Made by a program: the position numbers and the translations under genes
Assembly (NCBI GenBank): GCA_902729315.2
Contig: LR746268.1
Span: 6,307,501 to 6,371,500 of the forward strand
Reading direction: 5' to 3'
Origin: Spirodela intermedia
Lineage: Eukaryota > Streptophyta > Magnoliopsida > Alismatales > Araceae
Length of the DNA stretch: 64,000 bases
Part shown: positions 48,726-59,099 of the stretch, piece by piece
How positions within the stretch are numbered: position 1 is the stretch's first letter
Layout: each line of letters begins with the position of its first letter
The notes under the pieces: model-generated
What the model was told of the DNA's origin: nothing
The model's input: only the letters and a program-made list of their open reading frames with translations
Databases searched by the model: none

Positions 48726-51700
48726 CTAATGTCTATCCCTGTGGTACCCATCATTGATTATCTGACCACCGTCATCCAAATGTGGCAAAGTATGTCTCTC
48801 AGGGTGATCATTACACTTATAACCCCTTTCTGATGGGACCTTCTCTGGCCTCCTGTGCTTCCTGGTTCGTCGTTCATCGTCTTCAGGATGACTCCTTTCC
48901 TTAGTTTCCTTCTCCCAACGAGAAGAGACTCGATCTCTATGCCTCTTCGGGATGTTGGCATCGGTATTGTGAGGATGTCTGCTGCGCCGGCTGTGATCAT
49001 CTTGACGAGACCGACTCCTTTCTGATCGCCCCCACTTTGTAGGAAAATCAGACCTCCTTCGGCGGCTACTATGTTGGTTCCCACCTCCATCCGAATCATC
49101 TCCATCAGAGCTGCTTGATGGGCCTGCTTCGCTGTGCCGGGCCCTTCTGCGATTGTACCTGCTAATCCGAATCAATGATCATAATAAATTCACCCGCATG
49201 GACAGCCACTGCAGTAGAGAAGACTCTGAAGTACATAGGAGAAATTGATGTGCGGGTGCTAGGAGGAGACCCAATTAGACCCAGATAGGCTGAATCATAT
49301 TCGGCCATTTCTGAACTTCCTGCTAGAACGAGAAGGCAGAAGCAATGATGAGGAGAAGAAATTGGCAAGAGAGCTAGAGCTGAATCTGGATCGAGGGGGG
49401 CAGAGATAAAATAAGGAAAGTGGGATTTTACATTTTTTAAAATAGTATATTTTTCCTGTTGGACCAGCACGTTTAGACAATCAAAACCAGGATTGGATCA
49501 TCAGATGGGGAGTATCATCATGGAGAGGTGAATTTTATCATGAAGGGATTTAAATCCTAAGTGAAGAACGAATGCACAATCTTTCCCCCTTGCCAATCAA
49601 CAAAGTCTGGGCCATTATATAGGCAATATTCCAGTTCTTAAAATGACAAGGCTTGTCACATGAAGTTTCCATTATTTGGTTGTAGTCACACACTATTAAT
49701 TTCCATTGTAAGCAAAGATATAGGCAACAATCTTCCATATGAGTCTCATCTCTCTTTGTTCCATAGGCGAATTTGATAAAAAAATCACCACTGATATACT
49801 TTATAATTGCTCAAAAAATCCCAACAGTAAAAAATTCAATAAGGTATCATAACATATTGTAATATCGCTAATGAAGTACGCATACCTATCACGGTCTTGC
49901 GTTTGTTCTTTGATCAACTCCCTTGGAAGTCGCCAATTATCCAGTTCAAGCTCAACATCATGCCTCAGTTCATTAGAGGTGCCAAATAGAACGGCCATCT
50001 TCCTTATCCAGTATTTGGGTGGAGGATTATCCCAGTCTGCCCACTCATAATCCCCACCAGGGTTATGGAAACAGTGGATGAAATTGCATGCAGTTCCACG
50101 AGAACAAGTCTGCCAAAGCAAAATTATCAATCACGAATTCAGATAATTTTTTTATTTTTTATTTTTGGTTTTTACAGCACAGGGACGGTAAAGATCACTG
50201 AAAACAATAGACATGCTTCAAAAGACGCGAAGTGCAAAAAAACAACGGGGGGATCAAAAGAGAGTCAATGAGGCCATAAATACTACGACCAGCTTGGATA
50301 TGGCGTTACCTTAAGCCTTGACTTCATAAATTCACCACATATGGCTATCTTCCATCTTGAGATAGTAACAAACTCACAAGTAATCTAGAGATCAATCCAA
50401 GGGAAGGAGAAGGAAAGAAGTCAGAAGTATTGAATCGAAGCACCTCAAAGAAAAAACAGGATCACTTGATGCAATCCCCAATGAGATCAATAAAACAAAG
50501 GATAAACCACAGATCATGAATATCTTAATTTTCTAGAATGTGGATAACACCAAAAATCGCTCCTAATAAGGAAATACAACTACACTTACATTGATAAAAA
50601 AAAAAAAGAGTAATGAAGTACCTGCTTCCCAGCATAGTAGCGACCATTCATTGCATTGTAGGCAAGAATAGATGACTCTAGATTCTTATAGTGTATGTAG
50701 ACATTTCCCCGCAGATGAGATGAACTATTTCTACACACCTGACAATAAAGCTTCCATTGAGAATCCTTGCGACGATAGCAAACTACCTTAAACCGAGAAA
50801 TAGAACCATTTTAAAGTAGAAACCCTGTTCTGAAATATTCTACGCACACTACAAATATAAAAGGAGTGTAGCCAATTGAATTAAATGCAAATAAACATAG
50901 TCTGAAATTCAAATATCTGTGTGGAGACCTTTTTGAAGAGTGGATGGTGCCAAGCCAAGATATCAGCATAAAATTAGGATACAAAAACTGGAAACTGATG
51001 AATAAAACTTGGTAAAAATGACTCATTGTTCAACAATGCAGAACTTTCGGTTACTCAAAATAAATGAGCGGATACACTCTTCAAAAATCAAAGTTTGGCA
51101 ACCTTGAAATTGATAAGTTCCCCAAACTTCAAGAACTCCGTATGCACATCTTCATAGAATTCTTCATAACAGCGTTCGACCTCTTCATCTGTATACTGGA
51201 ATAGGCATTTCAGAGAGAAGATAAGTCTTTGAACACATACTAAGTAACAGAGAAACACGAGCAGTTTTTCTCAAAACATAAGCAAAATGTAATCACAATA
51301 ATGTATTTATCTTCTATCACCAAATTTTACGGTAATTACTACTAAAGAAAAACAGGAATGCACTTCCACGATCTGAAGACATACAGAATAGGATATTCTA
51401 ACCAGTACACTAAACAGATGGAATCTTTGGCTTACAAAGCGTAAGGCAACCACAGAAATGAAAATTGAGGCCCTCAATCGTTTTTGTAAGTCGAAGTTAA
51501 AGTATGAATCACTACAGGTTAACATAAGAATAATCGACAGCACTAGAAATGATGACTTAATGGCGTTGTAAGAAAACTATTGACTGGTGAGATCTAGAGA
51601 GCAGTTGACTCAGAGAGGATTTCAATTACAGGATGGATTCTGGCGGTCTCTTACGTCTACCGATAAGTCATTTAAAATTTACTAGGTAAATGATCTTTCG

Positions 51701-54700
51701 CAAAATGATACTACAAACAATAACACCTAGAGAGCAGTCGTTTTTGAGTTGCAGAGAGACATCTGACTGGCACGAGTGTAGCCTTTACTAAAATGCTAGT
51801 TAATAGAGAACTAACCCATACAAGCATGTTAAATGGTGACGCAAAGAACCAATTCATGAGAGCATTTCAATGGTGTCAGCGTGCTTTGGAAATAAAAACA
51901 AATTTCTGACAAATGTGATTCTCAATCGCCCTAACGAGTTGTAATAAACTTCCAGTGCATATATAGACGCATTTTTATGTCAGCATATTCAGTAATAGAT
52001 AAGTATGACAGATGAATGACATAATCAGAAAGAATATCTGTACTCCCAGCTTAACCCATGGCCTGCATACAGAACGAACTTCCACCTCTCTAGAAACTTT
52101 GAAAAGGCTTGTCATGAAGGAAAAACTAGTTTGACCGCATATTACTACGACAGAATCATGAAAATTATTTTTAGTAACGATCCAACAAGTAAGAAGTATT
52201 TAAAAACTAAAATAGATGGTTCCATTATGTCGTTATCACCTGTCAATATGTCCATGTCCAGTAACATCCTTCACCAAAAAGTCATCAACAGCTTAGCAGA
52301 TTAAAGGTAGACTACTCAAAGTTAAGGAGCAAAATTCGAAATCAAGAGAGAAATCCAAAGAGGAAAATCAAGCAGGGCAAAGACCAGCCCACACAATCGA
52401 CATTGAATCTAGTGTCATAAAAACAATCTTCACTGAGGGTGCAAAATAAACATAGGATACAGAATCCAAGAAAATCTGATCTGGTTGCGTAGACAAGCGT
52501 AAAGCCTGAACACCAGCTGACAGAATCTTGAAGGAAGTCTATTGCGAAGATTGTTTTTGAAAAACAAAAAATGCATTGAAATAATAAAGCATAAATATCA
52601 ACCACAGATACCAGAATGGCAGAAATGAACTGCCATTATGATTACCAAAACTCCAAAAAACTTTCAACCATAGATTATAACATTCTGAATAGAAGCTTGA
52701 GAATTGGTGAAGCCATGTAAAGACTACTAGGTTGAACTTGATATGCAACTGCCTACTGATGAGATGAGGATCTCAGGAAAGCATAATCCCAATCATAAAA
52801 GGAAATATTGTATTGAACAATATATTTCAACATGAGAAGCAAAAGTCACCGCGTCTTGTATGCATCTTTGTTGAGGCTAACATATTTATACCATGTGAAC
52901 ATGCACCAACCCACAACAGTAGGAATGAGTTTCGAGATTATAATGAAAAAATAAGAGAAATGGGAGCATTCATTAACAGGAGAAAGATAGTAGTGAGGGA
53001 GAAACCATGAAGGGAATTAGGACTGAAACATGCAGCATGCCGTTTTCTAACAGTTTCGCAGAGAGCTCATTGTTGGCAATATGGTCTCATCAACACAATC
53101 CAGGGGATGCGTAAAAATTAGGAATGTGCCAAATTGTGTGAGAAGTTCATTGGTAATTGTTGTTGTCCGCAAGGAGATGACGGTTATAGCAATGAAGAGA
53201 GTTGACATGGGAATGAGAAATAAAATGAAAATCCATTTCACACTATCACTTCAAAACGGGGGCAAGAAATCAAAATAATCACATCACGGGTTCCCAACTC
53301 ATCCCCCAGGTCATAAATCCGTCTCTCAATGAATTCTGTTCAAATAAAAGTCAATGGTTTCCAAAACGATTCATATAAATAATGGAATACAGCAACATAC
53401 TTTCCGAGAGGTCACAGAAATCACAATGCCGGAAACAACCTCAAAACTAGGTCATTCTAACGCCAACTCGCAAAAAGAATCAGATGTATCGAATGATATT
53501 TTAGAAATTCTATGCCAAGTGTGTATAGAAAAGAAAAGAATGTTCAGGATACAACATCAGCCACGGATCATACAGACCTCAAGCCCCTCGTCCTGGTCCC
53601 AAGCAAGACCAGGGCCGTTGTACATGTTCTTGATTAGCAATGTGCAGGATTTGTCAGGATAGAAATGAACTCTACTGCATCGTGCTCCGAAACGACAAGC
53701 CCCAGTTTTGAGGTGAAAGGGGCAATGAGCTTTATCCTGCCAACGAAAAAGACCGTCAGAAAACGAAAGTAAAATTTCTCCGGCAAAGAAGGTGGCAATA
53801 TACGAAGCCAACCTGCTCTGTTCCGAAATTAGGGACCTGGTGTGCTACGTTGTCGAGCATTTCTTGCGCAGAGACAGGTGGCAAAGTCTTGGAAGCATCA
53901 AAAGCAATGGATTGAGGTGGAAGTGGATTGGACGTAGGTCTCTCATCCTCCTGCAACTGGTACACTTTTAACATTTCGAGAGAATGACAGAAAAATGCAG
54001 TAGACAAGACCTGAAATGATGGGTCCCAGAGGGGAATAGATAACTAGCAAGGGAGGCACCTCTTGGTCCAACCGTTTGGGCACCCTGATTCGCTTCTTCT
54101 TCACAATTATCTCATTTCCCTTCCAGATGATCTCTGCCGGTCCTTCCTCCACGTACTCCCAGTCGTCACCTCCACCAAAATCATCTGTATCTTTTACCTG
54201 CTAAGAGTTCAGCAATACCATTTGAACGATGTGGGAATCAGATCAGCAATTGAGCACGCGTACAACCCGATGTTTTAAACGATGATCCGACATTTAATTT
54301 CCATAAATTCCCATTATGGAAGAACAATACGCCACTCCTAAACAACGAGTAAAAATACGTATAAGAGGAATCATGACCTCATCCTCACAGGATTCTTCTT
54401 CCAGAAGCCTTTTCCGTCGGGTTTCTTCTTCCTGCTCAGCCCGGCGGGTAGCAAGGGTCTGCAGCCAGAACCGTTCGCTCTCCTCGAACGCCTTCCTCTC
54501 ACGCTCCGCCGCCTCTTGTTCCTCCTGCTCCCTTAGACGGATCCGCAGCTGCTCCTCCGGATCATTGGCAAGGGCCTCTTCCTCCTCCCGCTCCTTAATA
54601 GCGAGCTCCCTCCTGATCTCCTTCCTCTTCAGTTTCTTGAGAGCCTTCCTCTTCTCCTTCCTCCCCGGGAAGGCCCCAACCTGGGATTCCGCAACATCCG

Positions 54701-54728
54701 GTGCTCCCTCCTCGACAGAAACCGACAT
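48726..54728 (-). CDS. U2AF35-related splicing factor (ZRSR2/Urp; CCCH-RRM-CCCH, C3H5-like)
   Basis: Urp/ZRSR2 proteins recognise 3' splice sites, mainly of U12-type introns. The plant orthologue is named C3H5 in Arabidopsis. I model nine minus-strand exons: 54728-54378, 54197-54060, 53950-53813, 53736-53578, 51195-51103, 50738-50622, 50384-50310, 50109-49886 and 49158-48726. All are GT-AG in phase and give 575 aa. The N-terminal third is a charged helix rich in Glu, Arg and Lys, followed by [19 protein letters not shown]. The first CCCH finger is Cys214, Cys223, Cys229, His233. A U2AF-type RRM follows ([37 protein letters not shown]). The second finger is Cys348, Cys359, Cys365, His369, then [21 protein letters not shown]. 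The C-terminal exon is a low-complexity Arg/Ser/Asp tail ([22 protein letters not shown]), an RS-like domain. Intron 4 is 2.4 kb. Two acceptors have tandem TAGCAG form. Confidence 0.94.
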
Positions 54729-55429
54729 CCTACTGCGATGGGAGATGAGATGGAGGCCGGCCCGCAGAGGCCAATTTCGACGTGGTTAAAGGAGCAAAAC
54801 TGGTAACCGAGCACCACAAGGGTTCAGCCAGAAAGCATCCGGTTGAAGCGGGCGAATGAAAACTGACTGAAGCAGAGCCAGAGCATTCGAGGCGAACACC
54901 ATCGCCGTCCCGGAGACGAACAGTCGAGACCAAACCTCAGCCCCTCCCCCCTCGGAATTTGTTCGAGACTAGCATTATTGGGCCGTGGGTTTCTTAGGGC
55001 CCAGGAAATCTGGCCTGTATTTCACAGATAACCCAGACTCCAGATGACGTCGTCCGACAACAATGGACCTCAACTCCCTGGCCCAGATGGCCCAATATCT
55101 CTCCCACTAAACTGGCCCAGATCCAGATAAGAGAAAACCAATCCTGTTGTTTAGGCGGCGGCTAAGCCCAGGTTAGTGGTAAATTATATATATCCCACAT
55201 TGATAAATAATAAATAAAATTATATTATCTTTTTTGATAAAATCACTCTCTCTCAGAGATAATAATAGATGCCTTCCGATTCATATTTGGTAAAAGTCAT
55301 AATAGATATTTTTCTTGAAGGAAGATGGAAAACGGGTTATTTATTTGGTACATTGAAGGTACTACTCTCGGCCTACCGCCGATCCCGTTAAAAACGATGA
55401 CGCCCATTTGCTGGCATCGACCGGCTGAC
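54729..55429. promoter_or_regulatory. Promoter region of splicing-factor gene and 3' region of carboxylesterase
   Basis: The part from 54729 to about 55000 should be leader and promoter of the minus-strand splicing-factor gene. The part nearest 55429 should include the 3' UTR of the carboxylesterase. An AT-rich block lies at 55186-55330. No coding sequence is seen. Confidence 0.45.
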
Positions 55430-56497
55430 TCACTGAGCCGCAGCGTCGACGGCGCCGCCATTCTGCCGCCGGCGGACCTGCCGGAGGATAAAGCTCCTCA
55501 AGTCTTCGATCAGCACAGCCGAGCTCTTGAGCTCCGGGAATAAGTTGAAAGCGTGTATGGCGCCGCCGTACTCGATGACCTCCGCCTCCTTCCCCCTCAA
55601 CCGTAGGCTACGGAAGTACATTAGCTGCCAATCCCGCAGCGGGTCGAACTCACCCACCATCACCACGACCGGCGGGAAGCTCTCCCCTAGGTCGGCCGCC
55701 GCGGCCTCGGGGTTCGCCGCCTCGTGGTCCCGGGTGGCGCCGTCGGGGAGGAACGCCTTCCAGAGCCAATCCGTGCGGTCGGTGGTCACGATGGGCCCGT
55801 GGGGGAAGCGGATCTCCGAGTCCACTCGCTCCTCGCCGCCGAAAAAGGGCTGAATGGCGATGAGCCCCGATAGCCTGATCCGAGCCTCCGAGGGGCGCTC
55901 CCCGGCGCTCCACCGCCGGGCGACGTGGTGAGCTATGTTGGCCCCAGCGCTGTCGCCGGCGATGAAGCAGTTGGAGAGGTCGGCCGCCTCGAAGAATTCC
56001 CGGAGGAGGCCCCCGCCGGGGATGTCAACATTGGACTCGAGGAAATGGAGGACGTCAAGCCCGTCGTCGTACTGGGCGGGGAACCGTTCCTCCGGCGACA
56101 AGCGATAGTTGACGGAGACCACGGCCACGGAGAGCTTCCTGCAGAATCGGCGGCACACGGCGTCGTACGCAGCGGACGAGGCCGAGAGGAACGCGAAGCC
56201 GCCACCGTGGAAGAACACGACCACGGGCAGTGCCGTCCCCCCGGCGCCGCCATCGGAGGCGGGCAGGAAGAGGCGGACCCAGAGTCCGCGAGCGGGGTCG
56301 ATGGTGAAGTCGGCCGTGCGGACGCCGCCGACGGGGGTGGGGTTGGGATGGGTCTTGAGCTCCACGAGAGAGAGCAGGCGGCGGTTGAGGGTCCCGTCGG
56401 GGCGGCGAACGTAGTCGGAGGCGAGAGAGAGGAGGAAAATCTGTAGCTTCGTCCACCATGGGAGGCTCGGGCCAGCAGTAAGGTGCTTGAAGATCAT
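55430..56497 (-). CDS. CXE18: Carboxylesterase, alpha/beta hydrolase (CXE18-like), intronless
   Basis: Plant class I carboxylesterases (the HSL/GID1-like group) hydrolyse short ester bonds in small metabolites; the true substrate is not readable from sequence. It is one uninterrupted minus-strand frame of 355 aa, slightly longer than the usual 320-345. Visible are the N-terminal PSLPWWTKLQ and LASDYVRRPDGT start typical of CXE18, the oxyanion-hole His97-Gly-Gly-Gly100 (VFFHGGGFAF), NYRLSPE, the nucleophile Ser183 in GDSAGAN, Asp285 in GEFDPLRDW and His315 in GGAIHAFN, so the triad is complete. Unlike the gibberellin receptor GID1, the catalytic His is present. The start is the first in-frame ATG (56497); the frame stays open further upstream only because of a partial duplication that has lost its own ATG. 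Third positions are strongly GC. Confidence 0.94.
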   Translation of the reverse strand: MIFKHLTAGPSLPWWTKLQIFLLSLASDYVRRPDGTLNRRLLSLVELKTHPNPTPVGGVRTADFTIDPARGLWVRLFLPASDGGAGGTALPVVVFFHGGGFAFLSASSAAYDAVCRRFCRKLSVAVVSVNYRLSPEERFPAQYDDGLDVLHFLESNVDIPGGGLLREFFEAADLSNCFIAGDSAGANIAHHVARRWSAGERPSEARIRLSGLIAIQPFFGGEERVDSEIRFPHGPIVTTDRTDWLWKAFLPDGATRDHEAANPEAAAADLGESFPPVVVMVGEFDPLRDWQLMYFRSLRLRGKEAEVIEYGGAIHAFNLFPELKSSAVLIEDLRSFILRQVRRRQNGGAVDAAAQ

Positions 56498-56535
56498 CTT
56501 CCTCCTCCACAGGGGATTAGTGGAGCCGCGCCTCG
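56281..56535 (-). repeat. Unit 1 of the partial tandem duplication (functional copy)
   Basis: The 5' portion of the carboxylesterase coding sequence plus its leader, duplicated immediately upstream at 56536-56755. Divergence is mainly substitutions plus one deletion of about 36 bases in the upstream copy. Confidence 0.8.
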
Positions 56536-56755
56536 AGAGTCCGCGGGCAGGGTCGATAGTGAAGTCGGCCGTGGGGACGCCGCGGACAGGGGTGGGGTTG
56601 GAACTGGTCTTGAGCTCCACAAGAGAGAGCAGGCGGTGGTTGAGGGTCCCTTCGGGGCGGCGGAGCTTCTTCCACTATGGGAGGCTCGGGCCAACGGTTG
56701 GGGGATAGCAGATGATCTTCCCCCTGCACAAGTGGTTAGTGGAGCGGCGTCTTCG
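56536..56755 (-). pseudogene. Partial tandem duplicate of carboxylesterase 5' end
   Basis: This segment repeats, in the same orientation, the first 72 codons or so and nearby leader of the gene just downstream (56281-56535). Shared landmarks include GGGAGGCTCGGGCCA, GAGTCCGCG and TTGAGGGTCCC. The copy lacks about 36 bases present in the gene (the stretch encoding LQIFLLSLASDYV), and its start codon position reads ATC instead of ATG. Its reading frame flows without a stop into the functional gene, but no ATG serves it. It is best read as a decayed tandem duplication, not a working exon. Confidence 0.82.
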
Positions 56756-56960
56756 CCCACATTAAAAGGACAACGTTCCTGACGTCAAAAATGACAATAT
56801 CAGCCACCGTAGTTAATATGTGGTGGGGACGGATTCAGCCAATGTCTAGGCGGCCGGCCTTCCAGAAAAGAACAAACCACACGAGAGGGTGGACCCCTGG
56901 CGAGCAGAGCCTCGGGAGACCTCCGGGAGAGTGGGATCGAATAGTTGATGGCATCAGGAA

Positions 56961-57039
56961 GACACTAATCAGAGGACTAATCAGACACTAATCAGACACT
57001 AATCAGACACTAGTCAGACACTAGTCAGACACTAATCAA
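56961..57039. repeat. 12-bp minisatellite (ACACTARTCAG-type)
   Basis: At least six near-perfect copies of a 12-base unit reading GACACTAATCA, with an A-to-G variant in the middle copies (GACACTAGTCA). It lies upstream of the carboxylesterase gene, just before the composition shift to AT-rich DNA. Confidence 0.92.
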
Positions 57040-57059
57040 ACAGTCTACGGCGCAGCGAG

Positions 57060-59099
57060 AGAGAGAGAGTCAGAATGTATCATATGGAGCGGATCTCTGA
57101 TGGCGTGAGATTGAACCAAGAATCCTCGTGAAGTTCAAATCGCGGGCGCCAGCCCGATTGCTGATACGCTACGAGGTCAGCCTAAGAGCAAGAACCCAGT
57201 GAGATTCTACAGGGTTAGCTCCGTGGGAGAAGATCACTTTGGGAAAGATGACGAGTGGGCACTGAAGGAGGAGAGTACGTCAAAACCTTGCAATTGAAGG
57301 ATCACATTGAATTCAGTTTGTCTCTACTTTCAAGCCTAGCATGTACTATCATACTGTTGGCTTGCTCTTGCTCATTCAGGACCTCATTCATCATTTCAAT
57401 ACCGTCATTTTGTTAGCATGTACTTGAAGTGTCTTCTTCATCTGAATCTCATGTTCTAAGGATAATTTCTTGAACTTTTAGTCATCTTACTCATCACTAT
57501 TATTAAATCACATGCATTTAATTTTTCTATCAAACTAAAGATCTACATGAGTGTTTTATTCCTAAAAGTTATTAATGCAACATATGTAAAATACATCACT
57601 ACTTTCCAGTTGTGTTGTCAATTATGATTGTCGTAGCTTTAATTGAATAATATTTTTTTAATTACAAACACACATAAGGTCAAATAAATAGATGAAATTT
57701 ACTTATGTCTCATGTTACTTGATTTAATTGAATATAAATTTACGAAGAAATCAAAATAATAATTTTTAATATTTAAATAGAAATTCAAAACTGTTATTTT
57801 CCACTCATGATATTGAATTTTAAAATTTAGTGATTTAAAAACATAAAGTTATTACTTTGTATATTTTTTAAAGTTATTGATATTTATAGAAACTTCCACT
57901 ATAGAAGAGTAATGATTTTACACATTAGAATATATAATAATTCTTGAAGAGAAAATATGAGTATGTAAGGTAACTCAAACTACTAGATGCTCATGATGTT
58001 AACTCATTACTTTTGATCATTCCACATAATAGTTGAATTCAAATCATTCATATTGTTACTTGATTTTATGAATATTAATAAATATTATTTATAAAATTAT
58101 TTTAAATGATCCCACCCAAAATTATTTATATTGCTACATATTGAGATCATGGATGAGTCTTTTTGACATTCATGATTTATTTAAGGTAATTTGAATAACT
58201 TTTGATTAGGGAATCAAGATGTTATATCTAATGTAGATTTATTTAGGCTTAGTCAAAATGATAATATTCATATATATATATATATGTTAGTACTTAATGA
58301 TAATATAGATTACTTTCCTTTAGATAATATTCCAACTATAAAAGTTCATTTTATATCTGTTTCTTATTTTAAAATTTTTAACTAATTTCAGAGTTTTAAC
58401 ATTGATATACAATAGAAAATAAGAGAGATATTTTTGAACATGAATTATTTATGAATTCATCAATTCTTCAATATCTGATTAGTCTTGAATGATCACCTTT
58501 GATCCTTACCTCAAGATTATTGCTAACATTGTTTATAGAGAAATTGATGCAAATTTGAGTTATTTTCTTTGCTCAATCAAATGATAAGAAGATAATGAGT
58601 CTAAGAACAATAGTTAAGTTATACATATCATTCCTTGACCATATTAAATTGACAACACTTTCAACAATCAACCAATTTTACGTTATGAAGAAGATAACAA
58701 AACTAAGTTTCAATTATCTTCATCTTCATCAGTTTCTTCACGCACTTGAAGTTAATATTGCCATCTAGAAATATCCACAATGAAATTATTTCTTCTCATT
58801 TTTGGGGAAAAAATTATGAGTAAATTCTAACTTAATGACACAATAGAGTTGATCCTTAAAATCAATTACTAATCATTTAGAACTATGAATCTAGAAGAAA
58901 AATTTTAAAAAATTGAGGGCTAACCTCAATAATTAACACTTGTGATTCATAAACAATTGGTTTAAAAGAATTTGAGAATAAGAGAATTCTTGGAGAGTAG
59001 GTATAGACATAGGGCTGAATCATTATAAAAATTAAAGAGTATTTTAGATTTAAAGATCAGAAAATTATATGAAAGGAGACCAGCAATATTATAAATAAT
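57060..59099. other. AT-rich intergenic DNA, no gene seen
   Basis: A short GC-rich stretch to about 57,260 is followed by about 1.8 kb of AT-rich, stop-dense DNA with no conserved frame. It is probably repeat-derived, but I identify no element. Confidence 0.4.

Noticed and set aside
56498-56620. Extended N terminus of the carboxylesterase
   Set aside because: The frame is open there, but only a GTG precedes it. The stretch is the decayed duplicate copy, so the first ATG at 56497 is the better start.
57100-57200. tRNA-like segment (GTTCAAATC)
   Set aside because: A T-arm-like string is present, but no acceptor, D or anticodon arm can be folded around it.
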